Positions 26,792 through 35,159 of a DNA stretch of 64,000 bases are shown one piece after another. The translations under genes were made by a program, and so were the position numbers. Source of the DNA: an uncultured Lentisphaerota bacterium (lineage in GTDB: Bacteria; Verrucomicrobiota; Kiritimatiellia; CAIQIC01); NCBI GenBank assembly GCA_903889245.1, contig CAISWQ010000042.1:1-64000 (forward strand), in the 5' to 3' direction. Positions within the stretch are counted from its first letter, which is position 1. Each line of letters starts with the position of its first letter. The notes under the pieces are model-generated. The model did no database searches. It had not been told where the DNA came from and saw nothing but the letters and a program-made list of their open reading frames with translations.

Positions 26792-27970
26792 GTGAAACCA
26801 ATCAGGATGCGAGCGCAACGGCCTGGTTCCCCGGGAGTGGCAACCGTACAGGCCCTTTTTTCCAAGGGTTGGAAAAAAGCACGCGGCTTTTTCCAAGCCT
26901 TGGGAAAAAGCGCCGGGACATTTCCAAGCCTTGGAAACGCCGCGTTCGTGTGGCTGGCGTGCGGCAGCCTGGCCGCGGGCGCGGCGGAGGCGCCGGACGT
27001 GGCGGCCTTGCGCGCGGAGGTGCGCGGCCTGGGCTGGCTGGTGTTCGCGGCGCGCTCGGCCGCGGGCGACTACGATCTGTTTCTCTGCCGCCCCGATGGC
27101 AGCGCGCTCCGCAACCTCACGCAGACGCCGGACGCCAACGAAGCCTATCCGCTGTTCTCCCGCGATGGCACGCGGCTGCTCTACCGCCGGCTCGCACGCA
27201 CCGAGACCATCAACGGTAACGACTACGGCACGCAGGGGCGCCTGTGCCTCGCCCGCGCCGATGGCGCCGGCGCGCAGACGCTGGGCGGCGACGGCGAATT
27301 CCCCTGGGCCAGTTGGAGCCCGGATGGCCGGCAACTGCTCTGCCTCGCGCCGCAGGGTTTTCAGATCGTGGACCTCGCGAGCCGGAAGGTGGTGCGCACG
27401 CTGCCGCGCGCCGGTTTTTTCCAGCAACCGACGTGGTCGCCCGACGGCCGGGCCATTGTCGGCGTCGCCAATGCCTTCGGCGAAAGCTGGAGCATCGGCC
27501 GGATGGATATGGCCGGCGGCGCAGCGTCCGCCGTGCATGTGCAGGATTGTTGCACGCCCGACTGGTTTCCCGATTCCGCGCACATCATCTTCTCGTGGCG
27601 GCCGGCCGGGCAGACGCTCAACAAGGGCTACGGCTGGACGCAGCTCTGGCGCAAAGCGGCCAAGGGCGGGCCGGCGCAGCTCGTCTTGGCCGAGGAAGGC
27701 CGGCACATCTATGGCGGCCATGTTTCGCCCGACGGCCGGTACGTCATCTGCACCGGCAACATGCAGGAGGATGGCGACCCGGCCCATAGCGGCGCGCCCA
27801 TGAGCCTGATGCGCTTATGCGACGCGCCCCTGATCATCGGCGCCAATGCGGCGCTGCGCACCATCCATCCGGCGGCGAAAAGTGGGCCGGTGCTCGCGTT
27901 GCCCGTCGGCTGGGAACCCTGCTGGACGTTGCACGAGCTGCCGGCCGGCGGCGGGGGCGCCAAGCCATGA
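26792..27970 (+). CDS. TolB/PD40-type beta-propeller protein with repeat-derived N-terminus
   Basis: A 392-residue protein whose C-terminal 330 residues are PD40-like propeller blades (LFSRDGTRLLYRR, ASWSPDGRQLLCLAP, PTWSPDGRAIVGVAN, GHVSPDGRYVICTG). The GTG at 26792 is chosen because AGAAGGAG lies nine bases upstream; a TTG at 26786 is the alternative. Residues about 22-49 are translated palindrome units (ALFSKGWKK, FFQALGK, TFPSLG). Only after them comes a signal-like hydrophobic stretch, FVWLACGSLAAGAAEAP. The array therefore either sits in the coding sequence or hides a disrupted start. The stop overlaps the next start (ATGA). Confidence 0.7.
   Translation: MKPIRMRAQRPGSPGVATVQALFSKGWKKARGFFQALGKSAGTFPSLGNAAFVWLACGSLAAGAAEAPDVAALRAEVRGLGWLVFAARSAAGDYDLFLCRPDGSALRNLTQTPDANEAYPLFSRDGTRLLYRRLARTETINGNDYGTQGRLCLARADGAGAQTLGGDGEFPWASWSPDGRQLLCLAPQGFQIVDLASRKVVRTLPRAGFFQQPTWSPDGRAIVGVANAFGESWSIGRMDMAGGAASAVHVQDCCTPDWFPDSAHIIFSWRPAGQTLNKGYGWTQLWRKAAKGGPAQLVLAEEGRHIYGGHVSPDGRYVICTGNMQEDGDPAHSGAPMSLMRLCDAPLIIGANAALRTIHPAAKSGPVLALPVGWEPCWTLHELPAGGGGAKP
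26856..26938. repeat. 31-bp-period palindrome array, 3 units (in the TolB-like gene)
   Basis: Cores at 26862, 26893 and 26924, exactly 31 bp apart, in frame near the 5' end of the TolB-like gene. Confidence 0.93.
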
Positions 27971-28434
27971 GAGTGATGTACGCGCTGTCCGTGGTGTTGC
28001 TGACCGGCGCGTGCAGCGACCTGGCCAGATCTCCCGCGCACGCCGGCGCGGATGCGCAGGTGCAGACGCTGGGCACGGTGGAGGTCACCGCGCGCCTGGT
28101 CGAGGTGCCGGAGGGCGCGATCTTCAAGCGCGACCTCTATGACTACGCGACCATCCTGAAATACGAGGTGGTGACGGTGCATCGCGGCGCCCTGAAGCAG
28201 GGTGCCGTGATTTATGTGGGCCAGTACAATCCGTGGAAGCCGCGCGCCGCGGCGGCGGACAGGAAGGCGCCGAACCTCGGCGGCAACGCGCGGCAGTTCC
28301 ACGCGGGCCGGCTCCAGCGCCTGGCGCTCGCCACGCCGCTGGATGATTTTTTCATGGGCGGCCTCGTGGATAAATACTTCGGCCGCCGCGCCGGCCCGGC
28401 CTACTGGGCGGTCTGGACAAACGACGCGGATTGA
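27967..28434 (+). CDS. Small lipoprotein of the O-acetylation locus
   Basis: A 155-residue lipoprotein with lipobox LTGAC at about residues 12-16. The mature part has strands such as LGTVEVTARLVEVPEG and YATILKYEVVTVHRGALKQGAVIYVGQYNPW, an OB-like or small beta-barrel pattern without a recognised family. It starts in the ATGA overlap with the TolB-like gene and is followed seven bases later by the AlgI-like acyltransferase, so it is translationally linked to both. A role alongside polysaccharide acetylation is inferred from position only. Confidence 0.75.
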   Translation: MRVMYALSVVLLTGACSDLARSPAHAGADAQVQTLGTVEVTARLVEVPEGAIFKRDLYDYATILKYEVVTVHRGALKQGAVIYVGQYNPWKPRAAAADRKAPNLGGNARQFHAGRLQRLALATPLDDFFMGGLVDKYFGRRAGPAYWAVWTNDAD

Positions 28435-28440
28435 CGCGCG

Positions 28441-29847
28441 ATGGTTTTCACCACCCACATTTTCCTGTTCTATTTCCTGCCGCTTTTTCTGCTGGTCTAT
28501 TTCAGCCTGCCGGCCCGGTGGCGCAACCTCTGGATCACGCTGGCGAGTTATGTGTTCTACGGCTGGTGGGAGCCGTGGTTCGTCACGCTGATGTTGTTCA
28601 CCACGCTCCTGGATTTCATCTGGGGCCGGGTCATCACGCGGACCGGCGCAACGCCCGGCCAGCGCCGGGCGGCGGTGGCGGCCTGCGTGGTGACGAACCT
28701 GGGCCTGCTCGGCTTTTTCAAATACTACATGTTCGCGGCGACGACGCTGAACCAACTGCTGGCCGCGGTCGGCGTCGGGACGTTCCACATCTGGCAGGTG
28801 GTGCTGCCGATCGGGATTTCGTTCTACACGTTCCATTCGCTGACCTACATCCTGGACCTCTACCGCGGCCACGCCACGCCAGCCAGATCATTCACGGACT
28901 TCTCGGCGTTCGTGGCGTTGTTCCCGGATCTCGTGGCGGGGCCGATCATCCGCTACAAGACCTTGGCCGCCCAACTGGCCGCGCGCGAGACGACGGTGGC
29001 GCGGTTCGCGTCGGGCGTAAGCATCTTCGTGCTCGGCTTCGCCAAGAAAATCCTGCTGGCCAATCCCGCGGGCGACGTGGCCGACGCCGTCTTCGGCGCG
29101 GAGGGGCCGCTGGTCCTGGAGGCGTGGGTGGGCGTGCTGGCCTATGCCTTCCAGATTTACTTTGATTTCTGCGGCTACTCCGACATGGCGGTCGGGCTGG
29201 GCCGGATGCTGGGGTTCGAGTTCTTGAAAAATTTCGACGCGCCCTACCGGGCGGAAAGCATCACCGAGCTGTGGCGGCGGTGGCACATCTCGCTCTCGAC
29301 CGTGCTCCGCGACTACCTCTATCTGCCGCTGGGCGGCAACCGCCTGGGCCCCGTCCGCACCTACGGCAACCTGCTCGTCGTGATGTTGCTGGGCGGTTTG
29401 TGGCATGGCGCCAAGTGGAACTTCCTGGCCTGGGGCGCCTATCACGGCCTGTGGCTGGCCGTGGAACGCTGGCGCGGCAAGCAGAGCCTCTGCCCGGCGC
29501 TGCCGCGGCCGGCGCGGATCGGGCTGACGTTCGTGCTCGTGCTCTTCTCCTGGGTCCTGTTCCGCGCCGAAAACCTGACCGCGGCGGCGCACTACTTCGG
29601 CGCGCTGCTGGGTCTAACGACCCCGGGCGCGGCGGCGCCGCTGCTGGCCGCCAGCCTCTACACGCCGCATCATCTGCTGGTGCTCGCGGTGTGTGCCTGG
29701 CTCGTGTTCCAGCCCGTACAGGCGCATGACTGGGTCCAGCAGCCGCTGACGTGGAACCGCGTGGCCGCGCTGGCGCCGCTGTTCCTCGCCGCCCTCGCCG
29801 CCATGTTTGCGCAAAGCTTCAACCCGTTTCTCTACTTCCAATTCTGA
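28441..29847 (+). CDS. MBOAT-family O-acyltransferase, AlgI-like
   Basis: A 468-residue polytopic membrane protein that in characterised relatives passes acetyl groups across the membrane for polysaccharide O-acetylation. Family blocks: FYFLPLFLLVYF start, LPIGISFYTFHSLTYILDLYRG, FPDLVAGPIIRY, FDFCGYSDMAVGLGRMLGFEFL, RRWHISLSTVLRDYLYLPLGG and GLWHGAKWNFLAWGAYHG. The two conserved histidines are in RRWHIS and GLWHGAKW. Five bases separate it from the AlgJ-like gene. Which polymer is modified is unknown; no alginate genes are present. Confidence 0.92.
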   Translation: MVFTTHIFLFYFLPLFLLVYFSLPARWRNLWITLASYVFYGWWEPWFVTLMLFTTLLDFIWGRVITRTGATPGQRRAAVAACVVTNLGLLGFFKYYMFAATTLNQLLAAVGVGTFHIWQVVLPIGISFYTFHSLTYILDLYRGHATPARSFTDFSAFVALFPDLVAGPIIRYKTLAAQLAARETTVARFASGVSIFVLGFAKKILLANPAGDVADAVFGAEGPLVLEAWVGVLAYAFQIYFDFCGYSDMAVGLGRMLGFEFLKNFDAPYRAESITELWRRWHISLSTVLRDYLYLPLGGNRLGPVRTYGNLLVVMLLGGLWHGAKWNFLAWGAYHGLWLAVERWRGKQSLCPALPRPARIGLTFVLVLFSWVLFRAENLTAAAHYFGALLGLTTPGAAAPLLAASLYTPHHLLVLAVCAWLVFQPVQAHDWVQQPLTWNRVAALAPLFLAALAAMFAQSFNPFLYFQF

Positions 29848-29852
29848 AACCC

Positions 29853-30986
29853 ATGCCCTCCACCCGCCAACCACAACTCTGCCTGATCCTGATGTTCCTC
29901 GCGCTCATCGGCAGCGTACCGTTGCTCCAGGCCGCGCTGGAACTGGCGGCGGGCGCGCGACCGCAGGCGCTGGAGGTCTTCCGGCAAAAACCCACCGCGC
30001 CCAACCTGCGCCGCTACGAGCACGACCTGACCGAGGCCAGCCGGGTCGCCGGCTGGCTCCGGCCCTGGGCGCAATATGTTTTGTTCGCCGGGCTCGGCGA
30101 TGGCGGCGGGAAAACACTCGTCGGGCGCGCGGGCTGGCTCTTCTATAAACCGGGCGTCCAGGGCCTGACCGACCGGCCGGCCCACGGGAGCCACACCGTG
30201 GAGGAAGCCGCCGCCGCCATCGTGGATTTTCGCGATCAACTCCAGGCGCGCGGCCTCCGGTTGCTCATCGTGCCCGCGCCGAACAAGGAGAGCATCTACC
30301 CGGAGTATGTGACCCGCCGCGCCGCCGGGTTGGGTGCCGTGCCCGGCGCCGGGACGCGCGCGCTGTTGCAGCAGTTGGCCGCAGCTGGCGTCGAGGTGGC
30401 CGACTTGTTCGCGCTGTTCGCGGCAGGCAAGACCAACGCCACGGCGCCGCTCTATCTCGCGCAGGATAGCCACTGGTCGCCGGCCGGCGTCGAGCTGGCC
30501 GCGCAACTCGTCGCCCGGCGCATCACCGGGCGCGGCTGGCTCCAGACCGGAACGACGGCCTACCTCTGCCGGCCGGCGCCCATCGAGCGGGTGGGTGATC
30601 TGCTGGATATGCTGCAGTTGCCGCGCACCCTGACGCGCGAGACCGTTCCCTGCCGACAGGTCGTACGCGCCGATGACGGCGCGCCCTATCGCGATGAACC
30701 CGGCGCGGAAGTGCTCGTGCTCGGCGACAGCTTTCTGCGGATTTACGCCACCGATGAGCCCGGCGCCGCCGGGTTCAGCGCGCACCTGGCCCGGGAGCTG
30801 AAGCAGCCCGTGCTCTCCCTGATCAACGATGGCGGCGGGGCGACGCTGGTGCGACAGGAACTCTGCCGCCGTCCGCAGTTGCTCGCCGGGAAGAAAGTGG
30901 TCATCTGGGAATTCGTCGAACGCGACCTGCGCCTCGCCACCGAAGGCTGGCCGCGCGTCTCGCTGCCGCCGCCTGCCCACCCCTGA
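29853..30986 (+). CDS. AlgJ/AlgX-like SGNH-type acetyltransferase
   Basis: A 377-residue membrane-anchored or exported partner of the AlgI-like protein. One N-terminal hydrophobic segment (about 9-28) precedes an SGNH-fold domain: TLVGRAGWLFYKPG, RLLIVPAPNKESIYPEY, QDSHWSPAGVELAA with the Asp-x-His pair, and VLVLGDSFLRIY with the Ser. This is the pattern of AlgJ/AlgX, which transfer acetyl groups to the polymer in the periplasm. It starts five bases after algI-like stops. The stop is followed by convergent genes without an obvious terminator. Confidence 0.88.
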   Translation: MPSTRQPQLCLILMFLALIGSVPLLQAALELAAGARPQALEVFRQKPTAPNLRRYEHDLTEASRVAGWLRPWAQYVLFAGLGDGGGKTLVGRAGWLFYKPGVQGLTDRPAHGSHTVEEAAAAIVDFRDQLQARGLRLLIVPAPNKESIYPEYVTRRAAGLGAVPGAGTRALLQQLAAAGVEVADLFALFAAGKTNATAPLYLAQDSHWSPAGVELAAQLVARRITGRGWLQTGTTAYLCRPAPIERVGDLLDMLQLPRTLTRETVPCRQVVRADDGAPYRDEPGAEVLVLGDSFLRIYATDEPGAAGFSAHLARELKQPVLSLINDGGGATLVRQELCRRPQLLAGKKVVIWEFVERDLRLATEGWPRVSLPPPAHP

Positions 30987-31064
30987 AACAACAGCCCGTC
31001 TGCCGGGGCCGATGATAAACGCCGACCTCCGCCGCGCCAGTCGCAAGGGCGGGCGGGTTGCGCG

Positions 31065-32594
31065 TCAGGTTTCGAGAACGATTTTCCAGCCGAGGCGGTC
31101 GGCGAGCGCCTGCACCGGCGCCTTGAGGTCGCCGTAGGCGGTGACGCGATGCCAGCCCCAGCGATCCCACTCGGTGAACAGTTTCTCGAAGTCGCCGAGC
31201 GGCTCGCCGCAGAGCTTGGTGCGGCACGCGCGGTCATCGGGATCGTTGGCAACAGCCTTGGCCTGATGCATCAGGATTTCTTTGCGCGCGGGCTGGATCT
31301 CCAGCGTCGTGGTCAGGTAGCCGGTGGGCAGCAGCGAGCGCACCGAGGCGCCCTGCCGGTCCTCGGAGTGCGTCAGAATCTGGAACGGGTTGATCGGTCC
31401 CTGCGGGCCGAACGCCTTGTTCGGCGCCACACAGTGCGCATAGATGATCTGCCGCTTGGCGCTGTCCATCACGGGGTCAGAGATGTAGCCGGGCCGCCCC
31501 TGCGTCAGCGTGGTGATGGCGACCATGGTCGCGGTCGAGCGCACGTCGCACTCGCACGCGCCGATCAGGCCCTCGTTGCACAGCTCGTGGAAGCCGAGGC
31601 ACGGATAGGCGTGGATGTGCCCGCCATAGAAGCCGCCGAGGCAGTTGACCGTGATGGCGTTCGCGTCGTGCTTCTTCAGGACGGCCTTCATGCCCAGGTA
31701 CATCGCGGCGGACGTCTCGAGCGTTTCGCGCGAGACGCCCTCGATCACGGCGGCAGTCTTCTGCCAGCGGTCGGCGAGGGCGCGCGCGGCGTCCTTATCG
31801 GCCGCCTGCCACGCGGCGTTGACCTCGGCGAACGAGACCCGCTCCATCGGAATCTCGAAGAGCGGCTCGGCCGGGCCGGATTCCTGGTTGCGGACGGCGA
31901 GAATCTTCGAGGCCTTCATCCGCTGCACGCATTCCTCCGTCCCCAGCAGCTTGAGCGCGTCGTCCTTGCAGCCGAGGTCGCCGACCTTCGGCGTGCGCTC
32001 GCCGCGCACCCGCGCGGTCGCGGCGGCGAACTCTGCCGGCGTCCCGCCCTTTGCCACCAGCGCGAAACAGCGCACGGCCGCGACGAAATCTTCCAGCCGC
32101 GACGACGCCACGAAGCCGACGTTCGCCGCCTGCGCGCGCAGGAAGGCCGCCGTATAGACGAGGAAGCCGCCGCTGCCCGCGAACTGGAAATCGGCGTAGA
32201 GCACCGGTTTGCCGGAGGTCGCAATCGTCTGCACGACCTTGTTCCAGCAGTTCATCTGCATGACGATGTAGCCGAGCACCGGCGCGGCCTTGTCCTCGTC
32301 GAGGATCTTTTGCGCCTGCTCCGGGCCGGTCGCCTGCGTCGGGACGAACTCGAACGCGGGGCACTGCTGCGCGAGTGCGGTGTTGAAGCGCTCCATCACC
32401 GGCGCGAAGTCGAAGCCGACGTTCGGCCAGTCAGGCCGCGGCTGCTTCGTCGCGTGTAGCGCGTAGATGAGGCGGATTTTCGGTTTGGCTTCCGCGGCGC
32501 GGGCGAGCAGGCCCGCGGCGCAGACCGCGCCGCTGGCGGCGAAAAACCGGCGGCGATTCATCGGACAACCGGCACAACCGAGGTTTGTCTGCAT
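31065..32594 (-). CDS. Exported L-fucose/L-arabinose isomerase-like protein
   Basis: A 509-residue protein with a twin-arginine signal (MNRRRFFAASGAVC, about 12-36). The start at 32594 is preferred because AGGAG lies six bases upstream; M12 has none. The mature part resembles the fucose isomerase fold: KIRLIYALHATKQPRPDWPNVGFDFAPVME, later ITVNCLGGFYGGHIHAYPCLGFHELCNEGLIGACECDV, typical of the C-terminal metal-binding region, and GYISDPVMDSAKRQIIYAHC. Export of such proteins is a feature of this lineage. Whether it isomerises a sugar is not known. Confidence 0.8.
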   Translation of the reverse strand: MQTNLGCAGCPMNRRRFFAASGAVCAAGLLARAAEAKPKIRLIYALHATKQPRPDWPNVGFDFAPVMERFNTALAQQCPAFEFVPTQATGPEQAQKILDEDKAAPVLGYIVMQMNCWNKVVQTIATSGKPVLYADFQFAGSGGFLVYTAAFLRAQAANVGFVASSRLEDFVAAVRCFALVAKGGTPAEFAAATARVRGERTPKVGDLGCKDDALKLLGTEECVQRMKASKILAVRNQESGPAEPLFEIPMERVSFAEVNAAWQAADKDAARALADRWQKTAAVIEGVSRETLETSAAMYLGMKAVLKKHDANAITVNCLGGFYGGHIHAYPCLGFHELCNEGLIGACECDVRSTATMVAITTLTQGRPGYISDPVMDSAKRQIIYAHCVAPNKAFGPQGPINPFQILTHSEDRQGASVRSLLPTGYLTTTLEIQPARKEILMHQAKAVANDPDDRACRTKLCGEPLGDFEKLFTEWDRWGWHRVTAYGDLKAPVQALADRLGWKIVLET

Positions 32595-32645
32595 GGTGGC
32601 TCCTGCGTGGCGGGGGTTGGTTGGCGACCCCGCCCAACGGTGGCG

Positions 32646-32674
32646 AAACTAGCAGAACGCGCCCCGCGCGTCAG
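32646..32674 (-). promoter_or_regulatory. Promoter of the isomerase-like gene
   Basis: Minus strand: CTGACG, 17-bp spacer, TAGTTT, about 50 bp before the start codon. It is divergent from the cobalamin-riboswitch promoter. Confidence 0.5.
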
Positions 32675-32745
32675 TCGGGAAATTCCCCAATCTTGAAGCG
32701 GTGAAAGCCCCTCTGGTCGAAGGCTGAAATTTTCCGGTTGTCGCC

Positions 32746-32773
32746 TTGACACAGGCGGGGCATCCGCTAGTCT
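32746..32773 (+). promoter_or_regulatory. Promoter of the cobalamin-regulated receptor
   Basis: TTGACA, 16-bp spacer, TAGTCT. The predicted start of transcription, about 32780, lies just ahead of the riboswitch aptamer. Confidence 0.75.
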
Positions 32774-32799
32774 CGCCGCAGCTCTTTGCCAGAGAAATT

Positions 32800-32955
32800 T
32801 TGAGGACCGGGCTAACGGAAGTCCGTGCAATTCGGACGCGGTCGCGCCGCTGTAACCGGCTGCGAAACCCGACGCGCCACTGTCCCGCCAGAGCGGGATG
32901 GGAAGGCCGGGGAGTAGGACAACGCTGGAAGCCAGAAGACGAGCCCGGTTGGTAC
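32800..32955 (+). ncRNA. Cobalamin riboswitch
   Basis: Class I cobalamin aptamer. The conserved core is plain: GGAAGTCCGTGCAATTCGGA, then CGCCGCTGTAACCGG, GCCACTGTC, GGGATGGGAAGGCCGG and the B12 box GCCAGAAGACGAGC at about 32931-32944. It lies 150-300 bp ahead of a BtuB-like receptor. Confidence 0.95.
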
Positions 32956-33017
32956 TCATCGGTCCGCCGTGTGGCGGGCCGGCTCTTCCGCGGATGGAGA
33001 GGCTGACGAAGAAAGAC

Positions 33018-33059
33018 GCCTTCGTCCCGATGCTGCATCGGGACGGAGGCCTTTTGTTT
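33018..33059 (+). terminator. Intrinsic terminator of the cobalamin leader
   Basis: A 14-bp stem (GCCTTCGTCCCGAT/ATCGGGACGGAGGC, one G-U pair) is followed by CTTTTGTTT. Lying between riboswitch and btuB, it indicates control by transcription attenuation. Confidence 0.85.
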
Positions 33060-33102
33060 CCCCCCCACCGCCGGCAAAGACCGTTCGCACAGGAGTCCGA
33101 CC

Positions 33103-35085
33103 ATGAAGATGCATACCCTGCTCGCCGGCGTCGTGTTCACCGCCGCGGCCGCGACAGCCGCGCCAGTGACGAACACCGCCGAGGAAATCGTCATCACCGC
33201 CAGCCGCGCCGGCCGCGCGGCTGTGGAGATGCCGCAGAACGTCTCGATCATCACCGCTAGGGATATCGAGAAGTCCGGCGCGGCCAACGTGGTGGAGGCG
33301 CTCAAGAATACCGGCGGGATCGAGTTCCGCTCGACCTCCGGCAACTCCGCGCAGGCCGAGATTGCGCTACGCGGCTTTGGCGAGAACAGCTTCGGCCGCG
33401 TGCTGGTGCTGCTCGACGGTCAGCGGCTGAACCGGCCCGACATGGCCGGCATCAACTGGCTGCAAATCCCGCTCGCCAACGTCGAGCGCATCGAGGTGCT
33501 GCGCGGCGGCCAGAGCGCGCTCTACGGCGACAACGCGACCGCCGGCGTCATCAACATCGTCACGCGCAAAGGCACGGCGGAGCCGGTGACGGCCGCGGCC
33601 GTGGACGTGGCCAGCTACGGCACGCTGAACCTGCGCGCCGGCACGCAGGGCAGCGCCGGCCCCGTCACCTACGCCGCGAACATCGAGCGTGACGAGACCG
33701 CCGGTTACCGCGACCGCAGCGCCTACCGCGCGTGGGGTGCGGGCGGCAGCCTCGGCCTGGAAAAGAAGGAAGTCGCCGGCCTCACGCTCGGCGCCGCCTA
33801 TAACGTGATTGATTTCCAACTGCCCGGCTACCTGACGAAGCAGCAGATGGAGGACAACCCGCGGCAGAGTGTTTTCCCGAACGACGACGCGCACACCGCG
33901 ACGCTCAACCTGAACCTCGGCCTCAAGGCAGAGCGCGTCGCCGGCGGCCGTCTCGAAATCAGCGGCGTCTATGGCCGCCAGGATTTGCAAAGCAACACGG
34001 CGAGCTGGCAGAGCTGGTCCGATGTGACGATCAACAGCTTTGGCGTGATGCCCAAGTGGATCGCCGAGGGCGAGCTCGCCGGACGCCACAATTTGTTTCT
34101 CGCCGGCGTGGACCTCGACTTCGACCGGTTGAGCATCAACCGCTTCGCCGACGACGCGCGTACCCTGCCCGCCCTCAACGGCGCGGTCGAGAAGCGCGTC
34201 ATCGGCGTCTATGCCCGCGACGAATACGAGCTCGTGGACAAGCTGACGCTCGGCCTCGGCGCGCGCGCGGAGCAGTGCCGCGTTAGCGCCAACATTTCGC
34301 CGGCGCTGGGCGGCGGCTTCGATGACGCCAAGACCCACCACGCCAACGTCGCCGAGGGCTCCTTGCTCTACCAGCTCGACCCGCACTCGAAGCTGTTCGC
34401 GCGCGCCGGCATGGTCTACCGCTTCCCGTTCGTGGATGAGCAGGTCAGTTACGTCGGCTACGGCGCCGACGCGTTCAACGCCAACCTCGATCCCGAACAG
34501 GGCGCGAACTTCGAGGCCGGCGCCGAACTCGCGCTCGGCCAGGGCCTGACGCTCGCCGCCACCGCGTTCCTGCTGAACATGCGCGACGAGATCGCCTTCA
34601 ACGCCGTCACCATGCAGAACGAGAACCTGGACGCGACGCGGCACGCCGGGCTGGAGACCGCGCTGACCTACCAGCCGTGTCCGGCGTTCCGACTCAACGC
34701 CGCCTACACCTTCACCAGCGCGCGCTTCACCGCCGGCGCGAACGATGGCAACGATGTGCCGCTCGTGCCGCGCCACCACCTCACCGTCGGCGGCGAGGTC
34801 AGCCTCCCGCTCGACCTCGCGGCGGGCGCGCAGGCCAACTGGATCAGCCGGCAGTATCTCGGTGGCGACTACACCAACGTCGGGCCGCAGCTCGACGCCT
34901 ACGCAACGCTCGACCTCCTGCTGCGCTGGACGCCGGGCTTCCTCAACGGCCTGCAGATCTTCGGCGGCCTCGATAACGTCACCGACGAGCAGTATGCCTC
35001 CGTCGCCTACCGCGGGTTCATGGCCGATGGCTACTATCCCTCGGCCGGCCGCACGTGGAAGGCCGGCGCTTCCTATAAATTCTGA
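33103..35085 (+). CDS. btuB: TonB-dependent outer-membrane receptor, probably for cobalamin
   Basis: A 660-residue outer-membrane transporter. After the signal (about 1-19) comes the TonB box EEIVITAS, the plug domain (ENSFGRVLVLLDGQRLNRPDM, NVERIEVLRGGQSALYGDNATAGVINIVTR) and a 22-strand-type barrel ending in YPSAGRTWKAGASYKF with C-terminal Phe. Cobalamin as substrate follows from the riboswitch and attenuator directly upstream rather than from the protein itself. No btuFCD genes are in the window. AGGAG precedes the ATG. Confidence 0.9.
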   Translation: MKMHTLLAGVVFTAAAATAAPVTNTAEEIVITASRAGRAAVEMPQNVSIITARDIEKSGAANVVEALKNTGGIEFRSTSGNSAQAEIALRGFGENSFGRVLVLLDGQRLNRPDMAGINWLQIPLANVERIEVLRGGQSALYGDNATAGVINIVTRKGTAEPVTAAAVDVASYGTLNLRAGTQGSAGPVTYAANIERDETAGYRDRSAYRAWGAGGSLGLEKKEVAGLTLGAAYNVIDFQLPGYLTKQQMEDNPRQSVFPNDDAHTATLNLNLGLKAERVAGGRLEISGVYGRQDLQSNTASWQSWSDVTINSFGVMPKWIAEGELAGRHNLFLAGVDLDFDRLSINRFADDARTLPALNGAVEKRVIGVYARDEYELVDKLTLGLGARAEQCRVSANISPALGGGFDDAKTHHANVAEGSLLYQLDPHSKLFARAGMVYRFPFVDEQVSYVGYGADAFNANLDPEQGANFEAGAELALGQGLTLAATAFLLNMRDEIAFNAVTMQNENLDATRHAGLETALTYQPCPAFRLNAAYTFTSARFTAGANDGNDVPLVPRHHLTVGGEVSLPLDLAAGAQANWISRQYLGGDYTNVGPQLDAYATLDLLLRWTPGFLNGLQIFGGLDNVTDEQYASVAYRGFMADGYYPSAGRTWKAGASYKF

Positions 35086-35159
35086 TGGGACCGGCGGGGC
35101 GGGCGCGTGCCGAAAATTGCGCTCGGCAGGGCGCGCGTGGACGCGCAGAATACGGCCCC

